A stretch of 64,000 nt of DNA from Hordeum vulgare subsp. vulgare (taxonomy: Eukaryota > Streptophyta > Magnoliopsida > Poales > Poaceae). The stretch is taken from NCBI RefSeq assembly GCF_904849725.1, contig NC_058519.1, forward strand, positions 187,229,703-187,293,702, given 5' to 3'. A program made the position numbers and the translations under genes. Of this stretch, positions 24,349 through 36,459 are shown piece after piece. The notes below the pieces were generated by a model. It did no database searches, had not been told where the DNA came from, and worked only from the letters and a program-made list of their open reading frames with translations. Numbering within the stretch: the first letter of the stretch is position 1; each line of letters begins with the position of its first letter.

Positions 24349-25122
24349 ATGCGTGTCCGTCCTTCTCGTCAGGTGGTCCGTCTGACTAGGTGCATTGATG
24401 TGCCGGGTCACACGGCCGTGCTGGTCAGGATGATGTGAGTAGCCGGTTATCGCTCGTACCCAGAGTATATAGTGGAGGAGCAGTACCGGGATTTCAACCA
24501 GAGTCAGTACCTGTGCACCGTTAGGGTATTGCCAGATTACCTTGGAGCCGAGGAGCTGATCCATTGGTCTTATGGATTGGTGGTTACCGTTGACATGGCG
24601 GTACAAGATGCCGCCTATTCAATGTTGACCATCATGAGAGCCAGACATGCACTCCTGTAGAATTCAGAGTTCTGTTATGTTCCCGCTTCTTAGCCAGGAG
24701 AAGAAGGATATCTCAGTGGGGCCTACTTTGATTCTTCTTTGGAGGATCCCCTGGTGCAGACTACCGCTGAGATGTTAGAGAATAGAGACATAGATGCCTG
24801 TGCCCTTCGTATGGAGCTCTATGCTACTCATGCCCGTTTGTGGACAGCCTTGACACAGCTGGCACCTGTAGTTCAGTCAGGGTATGGAGATATGGAGATG
24901 TTGAATCCCGTTAGGACTCATCTTCCAGCTCATGTTGACTGGCCTGCTATAGGAGGTGTCACCCCTCTTCGGGGACCTCTACTACCACCAGTCAGGGGAC
25001 CAAGGCCACACCCGTGTCCTTACGGTTCCCACGGGTCTCAGGCTAGAGTATTTCCTGATCCACAGGTTCAGCTCCCAGGCCATGGAGGCAACCTTTATGA
25101 GATGTTTTATGCGGATGCTTGA
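24349..25122 (+). pseudogene. Upstream (pre-gag) ORF of chromovirus C, unknown function
   Basis: One frame from ATG 24349 to the stop at 25120 is open apart from a TGA near 24436 and two TAGs near 24658 and 24691, about 258 codons. It begins MRVRPSRQVVRLTRC and contains YPEYIVEEQYRDFNQSQY and ALRMELYATHARLWTAL; the end is Pro/Gly/His-rich. It lies between the leader and gag, about 350 bp upstream of gag. I recognise no domain. The preceding TATTCCAG could be a splice acceptor. A separate ORF in this position occurs in some Triticeae Gypsy families; its role is unknown. Confidence 0.55.
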
Positions 25123-25468
25123 ACCCGTAAGTGGAAGAGTAGTATGGTAGTAGTTGTACTTCCACAATCCTGTGTGTCTTGTGGAGTATGACTATGTTGT
25201 GAGATGAGTTCCGGAGGCATAGATAAATAATGTATAGGAAGCTTGGAAAGCCTATGATTAGTAGTATCATCTTATCAGTAGTTTGTTCTTCAGTTGAGGT
25301 TGTACTGAACTATGTAATGGTGTGTATGAACCATGGTGTATATATAGCAGTTTGCTTGTTACCATGTTGTTCGGATGATTATTCCCGCATTCCATGTGTT
25401 CAGTACATTCTTAATCCGTTGTTAGTTTTTTTGTTGATCTAGTCTAAGCCGTGAGTTTGTTTGCCAGG

Positions 25469-26707
25469 ATGGTGTTTACCAGGCAGAACCGGGCCCCTAG
25501 CCATGAGCAAGGAGAAGGTAGTCACGCAGCACAGGAGGAACTGCCCCACCTGCCTTCTCTGGCGGAGGTTACGCTCGAGGCAGAAAGAAACAAGCGAGAG
25601 ACCAACCGTCTCCTAGAACGTATTGAGCAAAATACGGTTCATCAGCCACGAAATGATGCAGTGTCCCTCAATGACTTTGTGAAGCTAAATCCCCCGAAGT
25701 TCCATCACTCCGTTGATCCTCTCGACGCTGATGACTAGTTGTGCAGTATATCACGCAAGATACGCTCTGCCAATATTTCTGAGGCTCACAAGGTGACCTT
25801 CGCTGCGTACTTTCTGGAAGGCCTCGCCAACCTATGGTGGGATAATTTTGAAGCTATGCGTCCTGCCGGACCAGCACCCACATGGGCTGATTTCAGTACA
25901 GCCTTCCGTTTGCACCACATTCCAGAGGGTTTGATGGATCGTAAGAGAGAGGAAATATGTGCCTTTAATCAGGGAAAGTTGTCCGTGGATGCTTATAGCC
26001 GCAAGTTTGGAAACCTCGATCGCTACGCAACTGAAGAGGTGTCAACTGACACCAAGAAGCAAGCAAGATTCTGCAAGGGTCTGAGCCCCGAACTTCGTCG
26101 TGACCTGCGCCTTCATGAGTGTACAAGTTTTCAAGCCCTTGTCAAGAAGGCGATCAGTGTCGGGACTGGTCATACCGACTATGAAGCAACGAAGAAGCAC
26201 TCTCGCGATTCTGCCTCCTCATCCAGTTTCGCGTTTCCAAAGCGCCGGGTGTGGGTCCCGAATAGCTCTGTGCCGCCAAGATATAACCCGAGGCCATCAT
26301 ATGTGGCGCCTCAGGAAAACCAGACCAGCCCCCCAGCTAAGACGTATGGTGGTCCAGCTAGCAATACTGCACCACATGCCAATCAGGTGATCTGTTACAA
26401 GTGTGGGGAACCAGGGCACTATTCACGAGATTGTCCTCAGAATATAGCTGCCAAGCAACCCCGGAAGTCTGTTGGGCAAGGCAAGTCGGGCAAAGCATAT
26501 TATGTGAAGCCAAGTCCTACGCGTGGCCGCGTGAATTATGTTTCAGCAGAAGAAGCTGTAGAGGATCCTGGCGTCATTTTGGGTACGCTCCTTGTCAATC
26601 GTCACCCATCGTCTGTTCTTTTTGAGACTGGATCATCTCATTCCTTCATTTCCGAAAGTTATGCACAGTTGCATAACATGTACTTTTATGATATGCCAAT
26701 CCATTAG
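25469..26707 (+). pseudogene. gag: Gag and start of protease of chromovirus C
   Basis: From MVFTRQNRAPSHEQ at 25469 the frame runs through a coiled, charged N-terminal part, one nonsense codon (TAG, 25736-25738, where Trp is expected), the capsid region (VTFAAYFLEGLANLWWDNF, then FRLHHIPEGLMDRKREE) and a CCHC zinc knuckle (CYKCGEPGHYSRDC, about 26393-26434). The protease begins with VLFETGSSHSFIS: the catalytic Asp of the expected D-T/S-G triad is Glu (GAG at 26624-26626). A stop at 26705-26707 and a frameshift follow. It cannot make active protease. Confidence 0.88.
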
Positions 26708-29700
26708 TTGTCCAAACCCTTGGTAGTAAATGGAAAACTCCTAGGATAAGTTATGACAATGAAATCCTAGTAGACACGCTAGTTTTTTTGGCATCATTGA
26801 TAGCCCTTAAATCCTCAGATATAAATATCATCTTGGGTATGGACTGGATGTCAGCTCATTACGCCAGGATTGATACCCATACTAGGAATGTTCAGCTTAC
26901 CCATCCCTCGAGTGAGATAGTTAATGTCTCAAGTGGAGTTGCCAAATGCCACTCTATTCCCTCAATGCTAGTCCTCTTCTAGAACTTGAAGACATTCCAG
27001 TAGTTCGTGACTTTCCGGATGTTTTTCCAGAAGAACTGCCGGGAATTCCACCTGACACGGATGTAGAGTTTGTGATAGTTCTTGTTCCGGGAACTGTCGC
27101 AATAGCCAGAAAACCCTATAAGATGGCACCCTTGGAGCTAGCCGAACTTAAGAAACAACTAGATGAGGCCTTGAATAAAGGTTTCATTCGTCCTAGATCT
27201 TCTCCTTGGGCTTGTCCCGTTCTCTTCGTCAAGAAGAAGGATGGAACGGACCGGATGGTTGTAGATTATCGACCAGTTAATCTGGTCACCATAAAGAACA
27301 AGTATCCGCTCCCCAAGATCAACGATCTATATGATCAGCTCGCTGGATCCTCAATCTTCTCCAAAATGGATTTGAGGTTGGGTTACCATCAAATCAAGAT
27401 CAAGAACGGGGACATTCCAGAAATGTCCTTTGTCACTCGTTATGGCCAATACGAGTACACCATTATGTCCTTCGGTTTAACGAATGCCCCAACCACCTTC
27501 TCTCGCTTGATGAATTCAATCTTCATGGAGTATTTAGATAAATTCGTCGTAGTATACCTCGATGATATCCTCATCTACTCGAAGAACGAACAAGAACATC
27601 GCGAGCATCTAAGGCTGGTATTGATGAAACTTCGAGAGCATCGCCTTTATGCCAAGTTTTCAAAATGTGAATTTTGGTTACCAGAAGTGACCTACCTAGG
27701 CCACGTAATCTCTGGTAAGGGTATTGCTGTCAATCCCGAGAGAGTTCAAGCCGTCCTTGATTGGACTCAACCTGAATCGGTTAAGCAAGTTAGGAGTTTT
27801 CTTCGCCTAGCGAGCTATTGTCGCCGCTTTGTCGAGAACTTCTCTAAGGTTGCAAAGCCTCTAACTGAACTCCTCACGAAAGATAAAAAAGTTCGAGTGG
27901 ACACCACAGTGTGAGCATAGCTTTGAGGAACTGAAAAGACGCCTGACTTCCGCACCTGTGTTGCTACCACAAGATTTTTCTAAGGACTTTGTTATCTATT
28001 GCGACGCCTCGCGACAAGGATTGGGTTGCATTCTCATGCAGGATCGTCATGTGATTGCATACGCATCTCGATAGTTGTGTCCACATGAGGATAATTATCC
28101 CACACATGATCTTGAGCTTGCAGCTGTGGTCCATGCACTAAAAACCTGGCGACATTACCTTCTTGGTAATCGTTGTGAAATATTCACTGATCATCAAAGT
28201 CTAAAATATATGTTCACCCAGCCGGATTTGAATCTCAGGCAAAGACGGCGGGTCGAGTTTATCATAGATTACGACTTAGGGATAACTTACACCCCGGGGA
28301 AGGCCAATGTCATGGCTCATGCACTAAGTCGTAAGTCTTACTGTAACAATCTGATGTTACAACGAGGTCAACCACGTCTCTATGAGGAATTTCGGAAGTT
28401 AAATCTCCACATTGTTCCTCAAGGATTCCTTTCTACCCTGGTGGCGAAACCTACTCTTAGGGATCAAATCATAGCTGGCCAAAAACGTGATAAGGGTATA
28501 TCACGAATCAAGGAGAATATTACTAGCGGAAACGCTAAGGAATTCTCTTTGAATGATCAAGATGTTGTGTTCCTCCAGAACCGTCTATTGGTTCCTAAGA
28601 ATGCACATATGAGGCCGTTGATCCTTAAGGAGGCTCATGATTCTCCTCTCACCATTCATCCTGGTAGTACTAAGATGTATCAGGATCTACGCCACAGGTT
28701 CTGGTGGACTAGGATGAAGAGAGAAATTGCTGAGTTCGTTGCTAACTGCGACGTTTGTCGTCGAGTTAAAGCGGAACATCAAAGGCCTGTTGGCACCCTT
28801 CAACCTTTAGCTATTCCTGAATGGAAATGGGATAAAGTTAGTATGGATTTCATCACTGGATTTCCCACGACCAAGAAAGGAAATAATGCTATCTTTGTGG
28901 TCATTAACCGTCTTTCCAAAGTAGCTCATTTTCTTCCAGTTCGTGAGAGTATAACACCTAGCCAGCTAGCAGAGTTATATATCTCTCGAATAGTGTGTCT
29001 TCATGGTGTTCCTCTCGAGATTCATTCAGATCGTGGAAGTATTTTTACTTCTCATTTCTGGGAAAGTTTTCAGAATGCCATGGGGACTCACCTATCTTTT
29101 AGCACTGCTTTCCATCCTCAATCAAGTGGTCAAGTAGAAAGAGTGAATCAAATCCTAGAGGATATGCTCTGAGCTTGTGTTATATCATTCGGTATGAATT
29201 GGGAGAAGTGTCTTCCATTCGCCGAATTTGCTTATAACAATAGTTATCAGTCAAGCTTAGGCAAAGCCCCTTTTGAAGTTCTCTATGGACGAAGATGTCA
29301 AACACCTCTTAATTGGTCAGAAACCGGAGAGAGGCAACCCTTTGGTCCAGATATGATCCAGGAAGCAGAAGAGCAAGTTCGTATTATTCGTGAAAAGTTG
29401 AAAACTGCCCAATCTCGTCAAAATAGCCAATATGATCGTCATCATAAGGCTGTGACCTTTGAAGTTGACAAGAAGGCTTAACTTTGGGTTACACCTTTGA
29501 AGGGTACCCATCGCTTCGGTATCAAAGGCAAATTGGCTCCTCGTTACATTGGTCCTTTTCGCATTCTTGCCAAATTTGGAGAAGTTGCCTACCAATTGGA
29601 ACTTCCTCCACATCTTTCCAAGGTTCATGATGTTTTCCACGTCTCGCAACTCAGGCGTTGCTTCTCGGATACCATCCGTGAGGTGGACCACGAAACGCTT

Positions 29701-29940
29701 GATCTCCAAGATAACCTTTCATACCGAGAATACCGTACTCATACTCTTGATCAAGCTGATCATACCACTCGACGTCGAAACCTCAAGTTTCTTAAAGTTG
29801 AATGGTCAAATCATTCTGAAAAAGAGGCAACATGGGAAAGAGAGGACCGTCTCCGACTTGAGTATCCCGCGCTCTTCCCGACGTCTTCCAAATCTCGGGA
29901 CGAGATTCTTTTGAGTAGGGGTGAGTTGTCACATCCCTAG
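26708..29940 (+). pseudogene. pol: Pol of chromovirus C: PR end, RT, RNase H, integrase, chromodomain
   Basis: After the protease end (ILGMDWMSAHYARID, 26830-26880, another frame) comes reverse transcriptase 26946-27914 with [27 protein letters not shown] and YLDD (27554-27565). A frameshift near 27895 leads into RNase H ([23 protein letters not shown]). From 28075 one frame holds integrase: HHCC finger ending CDVC, then MDF, SDRG and GQVER for the DDE triad. The C-terminal chromodomain contains LKFLKVEWSNHSEKEATWE. In-frame stops: 28072, 29170 and 29479. The frame ends at 29940, 14 bases into the 3' LTR. The chromodomain and gene order place it in the Tekay-like chromovirus group. Non-functional. 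Confidence 0.92.
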
Positions 29941-32900
29941 TTTCCCTTTGATGATTAGAAGAATGTGCTCATGTTTTATCCTTGCATTTAAAATGAAATT
30001 AGAAATCAAAGAAAAACCCTAGCACTTCCATATTCAACCCAATTCAAAACTTGTGATAAATCAATGAACCCAAAATGGCCTTCATAAAATCCCACTTTTT
30101 TTGATAAATATTGGAAACAATATTTCAGGGGTGGAACTTATTTTTAAAATACATTTGGCATTTTATTTAAATCATAAAAGCCACTAAAATCACTCAAATA
30201 TGTGATTTAAAATATTTTAGAATATCATAAAATGTTGAATTATTTATATGGGCTTGGAAATAATTCAAATACCACCCACAACTATTTTTACTATTTATAG
30301 GAATAGTTTGGAGCCAAAATAAATCAAACAAATGCCAGAAATGATTTAAAAAAATCACAAAAGAAAGAAAAATGGAAAAATCTTACCTGACGCTCACCTT
30401 GGCCCAACCCATTCTCTCCCCTATCGTCTTCCTCCTCGCAAGCCAGCAGCAGGAGGTGGCCGCCGCTTCCTCCGGCGCGGCCACGCACGTGAGTGCCTGC
30501 CTCGCCTCCCCGTCGCGCTGGCTGCGAAGGGATAAGCCCCCGCAACCCATTCCAGGTGCTTCCCCCTCCCCATTCGCTCTCCTGCTCTCTCTCCTCTAGG
30601 CCGCCATTGGAGCCGAGCTCGAGGTCGAGCTAGCCTTCGCTTCTGGCCACCTCAAGCTTCCCTGAGCATGCCATCCTCTCCGCCTCGTCGAGCATGTTGT
30701 CCCCGCCAAAGGAAACGATCCTTCGATCCCTGCATCGCCTCAATGCGGTCGTCTTCCTCCTCGGATCATCGAAGTTTGCCGCTCTCGATCTTCCTCTCCA
30801 GACCATCTCTGAGCCCACTCTTGATGCCTCTGCAACCCCTGTAAGCTCACGGTGCCTTTCCCCCTCTTTCCCCCCTTGATCCCGAGCTCTAGGCCCCGAT
30901 TCCACCGGAGCCCGACGAGATCCGCCGCGGGAGCTCGTCGCCGGTGACGCTTCGGTGATCGGTTGGTCAATCTAAGGCCACCATCGGCTCTAGCTCATCG
31001 CGTAGGTGCCGTAGGAGCCCAGCCCCGCGCGTGTTGAGCCCCGTAGCTGTGACCCCGTCGAGGCCCGAGCTTCGGCCGCCGCCAAGCTCGTCGCCGGCGT
31101 TGATTCTGGCCACCCCAGCCCCTGGGGTTTGCTCCATCGTGCGAGCCATTGAGTGGCCGTTCTCCCAATGCCCTCCGCCGCTCGTTTGGTCATCGGAGAC
31201 GCGTTTCGGACGCTCTCCGCTGTCCTGGTGCTGTCGGAGGCTCACGGCCGGCAAGATCGACCTCATCGCCGGTGGGTTCAACCCCCCTGAGCCTATGACA
31301 GGTGGGGCCAACCCCTCGTTAAATAAAACTAACCTAAACAGAATTAAAGAAATTATTAATTACTAATCAGTCACTGACATGTGGGCCAGCCACTGTTAAA
31401 TAGCTAGTTAAGTGAAAGTTTATTTAAAAACTAACCAGAGTCACTGACCAATGGGTCCCACTGGTCAGGTTGGACTTTCAACGGCCACATTGACCTGCTG
31501 ATATCATGCTGATGCAGTAATGCTATTTCAGTTTTATAATAATTCTAGAATAAGAGCCAAACTTTGGAAATTCATAGAAATTTAAATATAAATCCAAATT
31601 TGACAAATAATATATGTAAAATGATCAGAAAAATTAGATGAACACAATGGTGCTATTTTCATGCATGACAAACAAAGTTATGAAACAGCATCAAGTCAAA
31701 TCAATTGAATGAATTTGATAAATATCTTACTTCAATTAATATTTGAACTTGGAATTCAAATCAAATTCATACTAAGGTTCTATTAGTCACCTCAGACCAT
31801 GCTACATTTCATTTCATGCCATGATCATGCATCATATTGTTTCATATGAATGTTATTGATTGTCGTTATTATTTCGGTTGGCTCTGCCCTTCCGGATACG
31901 TCCGAATATCTGACTGACGGATATAATTCCTGTGCTGAGCAACAAGCCAAGCACCCTTTTGATCATCCCGATATAATCCCATGTTCCTGCTCCTTCTCCC
32001 ACTTATTGCATTAGGACAAAATATTTTAAATGCTTTACTTCGGTAGCTGAACCTATTCGTTTGCATGACCTGTCATTGTCACAGTAAATAGCCAAACCTT
32101 GCAACCTAGGATACCTGGTAGTTGTTTGAGCCATGATGTGTCTTATCCTGCTATGCTTGCTATGCCTAGAGTTGTGTCAGGTCTATTTCATCTGGGTGAT
32201 GAACAGGAATGGATGAATGTGTTCTAGTGACAAGGAATAAGTGTGGAACCTGATTTGGTAAAGGTACCGATGAAAGGCTATGTAGGAGTACATGGCGGGT
32301 TGTTTCATTGGAACCGTCCTTAGGAACTGAGTTCCGTGTATGTAATCCAAGACTAGTTACTACCACCTGTTGGGCCCTGAAATATGACCCCGCTCAACTT
32401 ATTAATCGCCTAGTACTCGGTCCAGGAGTTGCAAGTAGTTTCTAGTGTTTATAGTCATGCTGGAGGCCGTGCATAGTGCGGACCTTAGAGGTGGGCTATG
32501 ATGCGGTAGGCAGTGGCACGGTGTACCAAGTGGCACCGGGATGGTGGGCTTGGGAACCCTGCGCACATTGTTTGGGGCCGTGGCGGAAACCTCGGCCGAA
32601 CTTTCATTTGGGTTCACTCTCAAATAGGCGATAAACCTGGACTAGGTATTAGCATGGTTAATGGTCATGGCCGACTCCCTCGCTGGGCTTCCGCTTGAAG
32701 GTTGCCAAGGTGCATGACGTGCACATGTCGATAAGTGGCGAGAGCGTGTGTGGACAAGTATACCCCTGCAGGGTTATGATCTATTCAAATAGCCGCGTCC
32801 GTGGATATGGACTACTTGGAGACATATGTTGTTCATAGACAAATTTAATGGCTACTCATAAAAGTATCAAGATAAGTGTGAGTATCATGTATGGCATTTC

Positions 32901-33423
32901 CGTAGGGAGACGAAAAGGAATCCATGATAGCGTATTGTTGTGGTGGTAGTGGACTCGTGTACGACTTATCAAAGTTGTTTAAAACTATTTAAAATTGTAG
33001 TTTAGTCTAGCCAAGAGTCAAAGTTGGCTTGCTGCATGTAACCCCACACCCCCCTTTATTGATACATGTGCATGAGTAGATAAATCTGTTCTAAAGTCTT
33101 GCTGAGTACTTTTGTACTCATGTTTGTTTAATAAATGTTGCAGAGGATACCCACGAGCCAACATGTGGGTTTTATCTAGACCTCGATGATGACGAGTAGC
33201 TGGTGTCCCAGCTACGACCTGGCCCCTTTCAGAAGGGATCTGTAGATAGTCAGGCCTTATGCCTTTTCCTTTCAATTGTCTGTGCTCAGGCAGCTTTAAT
33301 GCTTCCGCTTGGTTTGTATAACTCTGCTTGTATGACTTGAGTGTCGGGTCATGTGACCCCTACCTGTATGAATATATTATGCAAGACTCTTCCGAGTCTT
33401 CTAAATAAATGTTGTGATGTTGT
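29927..33423 (+). repeat. 3' LTR of chromovirus C, first part (interrupted by Angela array)
   Basis: Begins TGTCACATCCCTAG at 29927 right after a purine-rich GAGTAGGGGTGAG tract. It runs to the GTTGT target site at 33419-33423 and continues at 47273. The whole LTR is about 4.05 kb once the insert and duplicated target are removed, very long for an LTR. It has an AT-rich first part to about 30370, a strongly GC-rich part at about 30375-31310 and a mixed remainder. Frames in the GC-rich part on both strands are composition effects. Confidence 0.9.
33419..33423. other. Target-site duplication GTTGT, left copy
   Basis: Five bases directly before the first Angela-type LTR, identical to 47268-47272 directly after the last LTR. 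Five base pairs is the usual duplication length for Copia elements. Confidence 0.9.
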
Positions 33424-35188
33424 TGTTGGAAATATGCCCTAGAGGCAATAATAAAATGGTTATTATCATATTTCCTTGTTCATGATAATCGTCTATCGTT
33501 CATGCTATAATTGTATTAACAGGAAACACTAATACATGTGTGAATGAATAGATCACAATGTGTCCCTAGCAAGCCTCTAGTTAGCTATCTCGTCAGTCAA
33601 TAGATGATCATGGTTTCCTGATCATGGACATTGGATGTCATTGATAACGGGATCACATCATTGGGAGAATGATGTGGTGGACAAGACCCAATCCTAAGCC
33701 TAGCACTAGATCGTATTGTTCGTATGCTAATGCTTTTCTAATGTCAAGTATCTTTTCCTTCGACCGTGAGATTGTGCAACTCCCGGATACCGTAGGAGTG
33801 CTTTGGGTGTATCAAACGTCACAACGTAACTGGGTGACTATAAAGGTGCACTACGGGTACCTCCGAAAGTGTCTGTTGGGTTGGCACAAATCGAGATCGG
33901 GATTTGTCACTCCGTGTGACGGAGAGGTATCTCTGGGCCCACTCGGTAGAACATCATCATGAGCTCAATGTGACTAAGGAGTTAGTCACACGATGATGTG
34001 CTACGGAACGAGTAAGGAGACTTACCGGTAACGAGATTGAACAAGGTATAGGTATACCGACGATCGAATCTCGGGCAAGTTCTATACCGACAGACAAAGG
34101 GAATCGTATACGGGATTGATTGAATCCTTGACATCGTGGTTCATCCGATGAGATCATCGTGGAGCTAGTGGGAGCCACCATGGGTATCCAGACCCCGCTG
34201 ATGGTTATTGGCCAGAGAGGTGTCTCGGTCATGTCTGCCTGTCTCCCGAACCCGTAGGGTCTTCACACTTAAGGTTCGATGACGCTAGGGTTATAGGGAA
34301 TTGTTATACGAGATTACCGAAAGTTGTTCGGAGTCCCGGATGAGATCCCGGACGTCACGAGGAGCTCCGGAATGGTCCGGAGGTTAAGATTGATATATAG
34401 GACGGATGGTTTCGGACACCGGAAGTGTTTCGGGCATCACCGGTAACGTACCGGGACCACCGGGACCACCGGAGGTGGTCCCGGGGGACCACCGAAGGGG
34501 GGGCTGCGAACCCAAGAGGTAAGATGGGCAAAGAGGGGGAGGGAACCAGCCCCTAGTTGGGCTGGTGCGCCTCCCCAATCAGCCCATGGCGCAGGGGAAA
34601 GAAAAAGGGGGGGGGACCCTAACTTAGGTGGGCCTTAGGCCCACCAGAAGGGTGCGCCACCCCCTCCTCCCCATCTGGCCGCCACACCCCCCATCTGGGA
34701 GGGCTGCCGCACCCCCTAGGGTGGGAACCCTAGGGGTGGCACCCCCTCTCCCCTTCCCCTATATATAGTGGGCGCCTTTGGCCTTTGGAGGACACAGTTT
34801 TCCCTCTCCCTCGGCGCAGCCCCGCACTTCTCCCTCCTCCTCTCTGCCGGCGCTTGGCGAAGCCCTGCCGGGAGACCTCGTCTCTCCACCAACACCACGC
34901 CGTCGTGTTGCTGGTCTTCTTCCCCAACCTCTCCCTCCTCCTTGCTGGATCAAGGTGCGGGAGACGTCACCGGGCTGCACGCGTGTTGAACGCGGAGGTG
35001 CCGTTGTTCGGCACTAGATCGGAATCGCTGCGAGTACGACTCCATCAACCGCGTTCTAGCAAACGCTTCCGCTTAGCAATCTTCAAAGGTATGAAGATGC
35101 TCTTACCCCTCTCTCGTTTCTGGTCTCTCCATAGGAAGATCTGAACTTGCGTAGGAAATTTTTTGAATTTATGCTACGTAACCCAACA
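33424..35188 (+). repeat. Angela-type LTR 1 (complete)
   Basis: TGTTGGAAATATGCCC to TACGTAACCCAACA, 1765 bp. TATA box TATATATAG at 34760-34768. Differs from LTR2 only by scattered substitutions and short indels. Confidence 0.95.
34760..34768 (+). promoter_or_regulatory. TATA box of Angela-type LTR 1
   Basis: TATATATAG after a pyrimidine run (CTCTCCCCTTCCCC). About 430 bp remain to the LTR end for R and U5. The same box is at 41815-41823 in LTR2; in LTR3 it was removed by the deletion. Confidence 0.75.
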
Positions 35189-35189
35189 G

Positions 35190-35203
35190 TGGTATCCGAG
35201 CCA
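35190..35203 (+). other. Primer-binding site of Angela-type unit 1
   Basis: TGGTATCCGAGCCA, one base after the LTR end, complementary to initiator tRNA-Met with one mismatch. An identical copy is at 42245-42258 in unit 2. Confidence 0.9.
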
Positions 35204-36459
35204 GGTTTTCTATGCGTAGATTCTATGCACGAGTAGAACACAAAAGTTGTGGGCGATGGTTTGTCAATTTGCTTGCCGTTACTAGTCTTATTCTTTTCCG
35301 GCGGTATTGTGGGATGAAGCGGCCCGGACCGACCTTACACGTACGCTTAGGTGAGACTGGTTCCACCGACAGACATGCACATCGTGCATAAAGGTGGCTA
35401 GCGGGTGTCTGTCTCTCCTACTCTAGTCGGATTGGATTTGATGAAAAGGGTCCTTATGAAGGGTAAATAGCTTTGGCATATCATCGTTGTGGCTGTCACG
35501 TAGGTAAGAAGGCGTTCTTGCTAGAAACCCAAATCAGCCACGTAAAACTTGCAACAACAATTAGAGGACGTCTAACTTGTTTTTGCAGGGTTTGACATGT
35601 GATGTGATATGGCCAAAGTTGTGATGTTGCATGTATGATGTATGAGATGATCATGTTATTGTAATAGGTTTCACGACTTGCATGTCGATGAGTATGACAA
35701 CCGGCAGGAGCCATAGGAGTTGTCTTAATTTATTGTATGAGATGCAACGCCATGTGCTTGTTACTTTTACTTCATTGCTAACGGTTAGCCATAGTAGTAG
35801 TGATAGTAGTAGTTGGCGTGACGACTTCACGGAGACACGATGATGGAGATCATGATGATGGAGATCATGGTGTCACGCCGGTGACGATGATGATCATGCG
35901 ATGCCTGAAGATGGAGATCAAATGAGCAAAGATGAAAATGGCCATATCATGTCACTATATGATTGCATTGTGATGTTTATCATGTTTTACATCTTATTGC
36001 TTAAAACGACGGTAGCATAATAAGATGATCCCTCCTAAAATTTCGAGAACGTATTCCCTTAAGTGTGCACCGTTGCGAAGGTTTGTTGTCTCGAAGCACC
36101 ACGTGATGATCGGGTGTGATAGATTCTAACGTTCGCATACAACGGGTGTAAGCCAGATTTACACACGCAAAACACTTAGGTTGACTCGACGAGCTTAGCA
36201 TGTACAGACATGACCTCGAATACAAGAGACCGAAAGGTCGAACATGAGTCGTATGGTTGAATACGATCAGCATGAAGTTGCTCACCATGGTGACTAGTCC
36301 GTCTCACGTGATGATCGGACACGGGTTAGTCAACATGGATCATGTATCACTTAGATGACTAGAGGGATGTCGATTTAAGTGGGAGTTCATACTTAATTTG
36401 ATTAAATGAACTTAATTGTCATGAACTTAGTCTAAAAGTTGTCTTTATAAATATTGTAG
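35204..36459 (+). other. Untranslated leader of Angela-type unit 1
   Basis: About 1.25 kb without a supported gene. It holds the repeated GATGATGGAGATCAT block (about 35840-35895). Homologous to 42259-43514 and, inverted, to 3530-4784. Open frames on the minus strand are conserved only because the copies are young. Confidence 0.85.

Noticed and set aside
30630..31311. Overlapping minus-strand frames in the chromovirus LTR
   Set aside because: Arise from high GC content; reading both strands gives equally long frames without motifs.
34778..35144. Several overlapping frames on both strands in LTR1 (also in LTR2)
   Set aside because: LTR R/U5 sequence, not genes; duplicates with LTR identity.
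36001..36288. Minus-strand frame of 95 codons in the Angela leader, present in three copies
   Set aside because: Conservation reflects recent copying; no recognisable domain, and no independent promoter seen.
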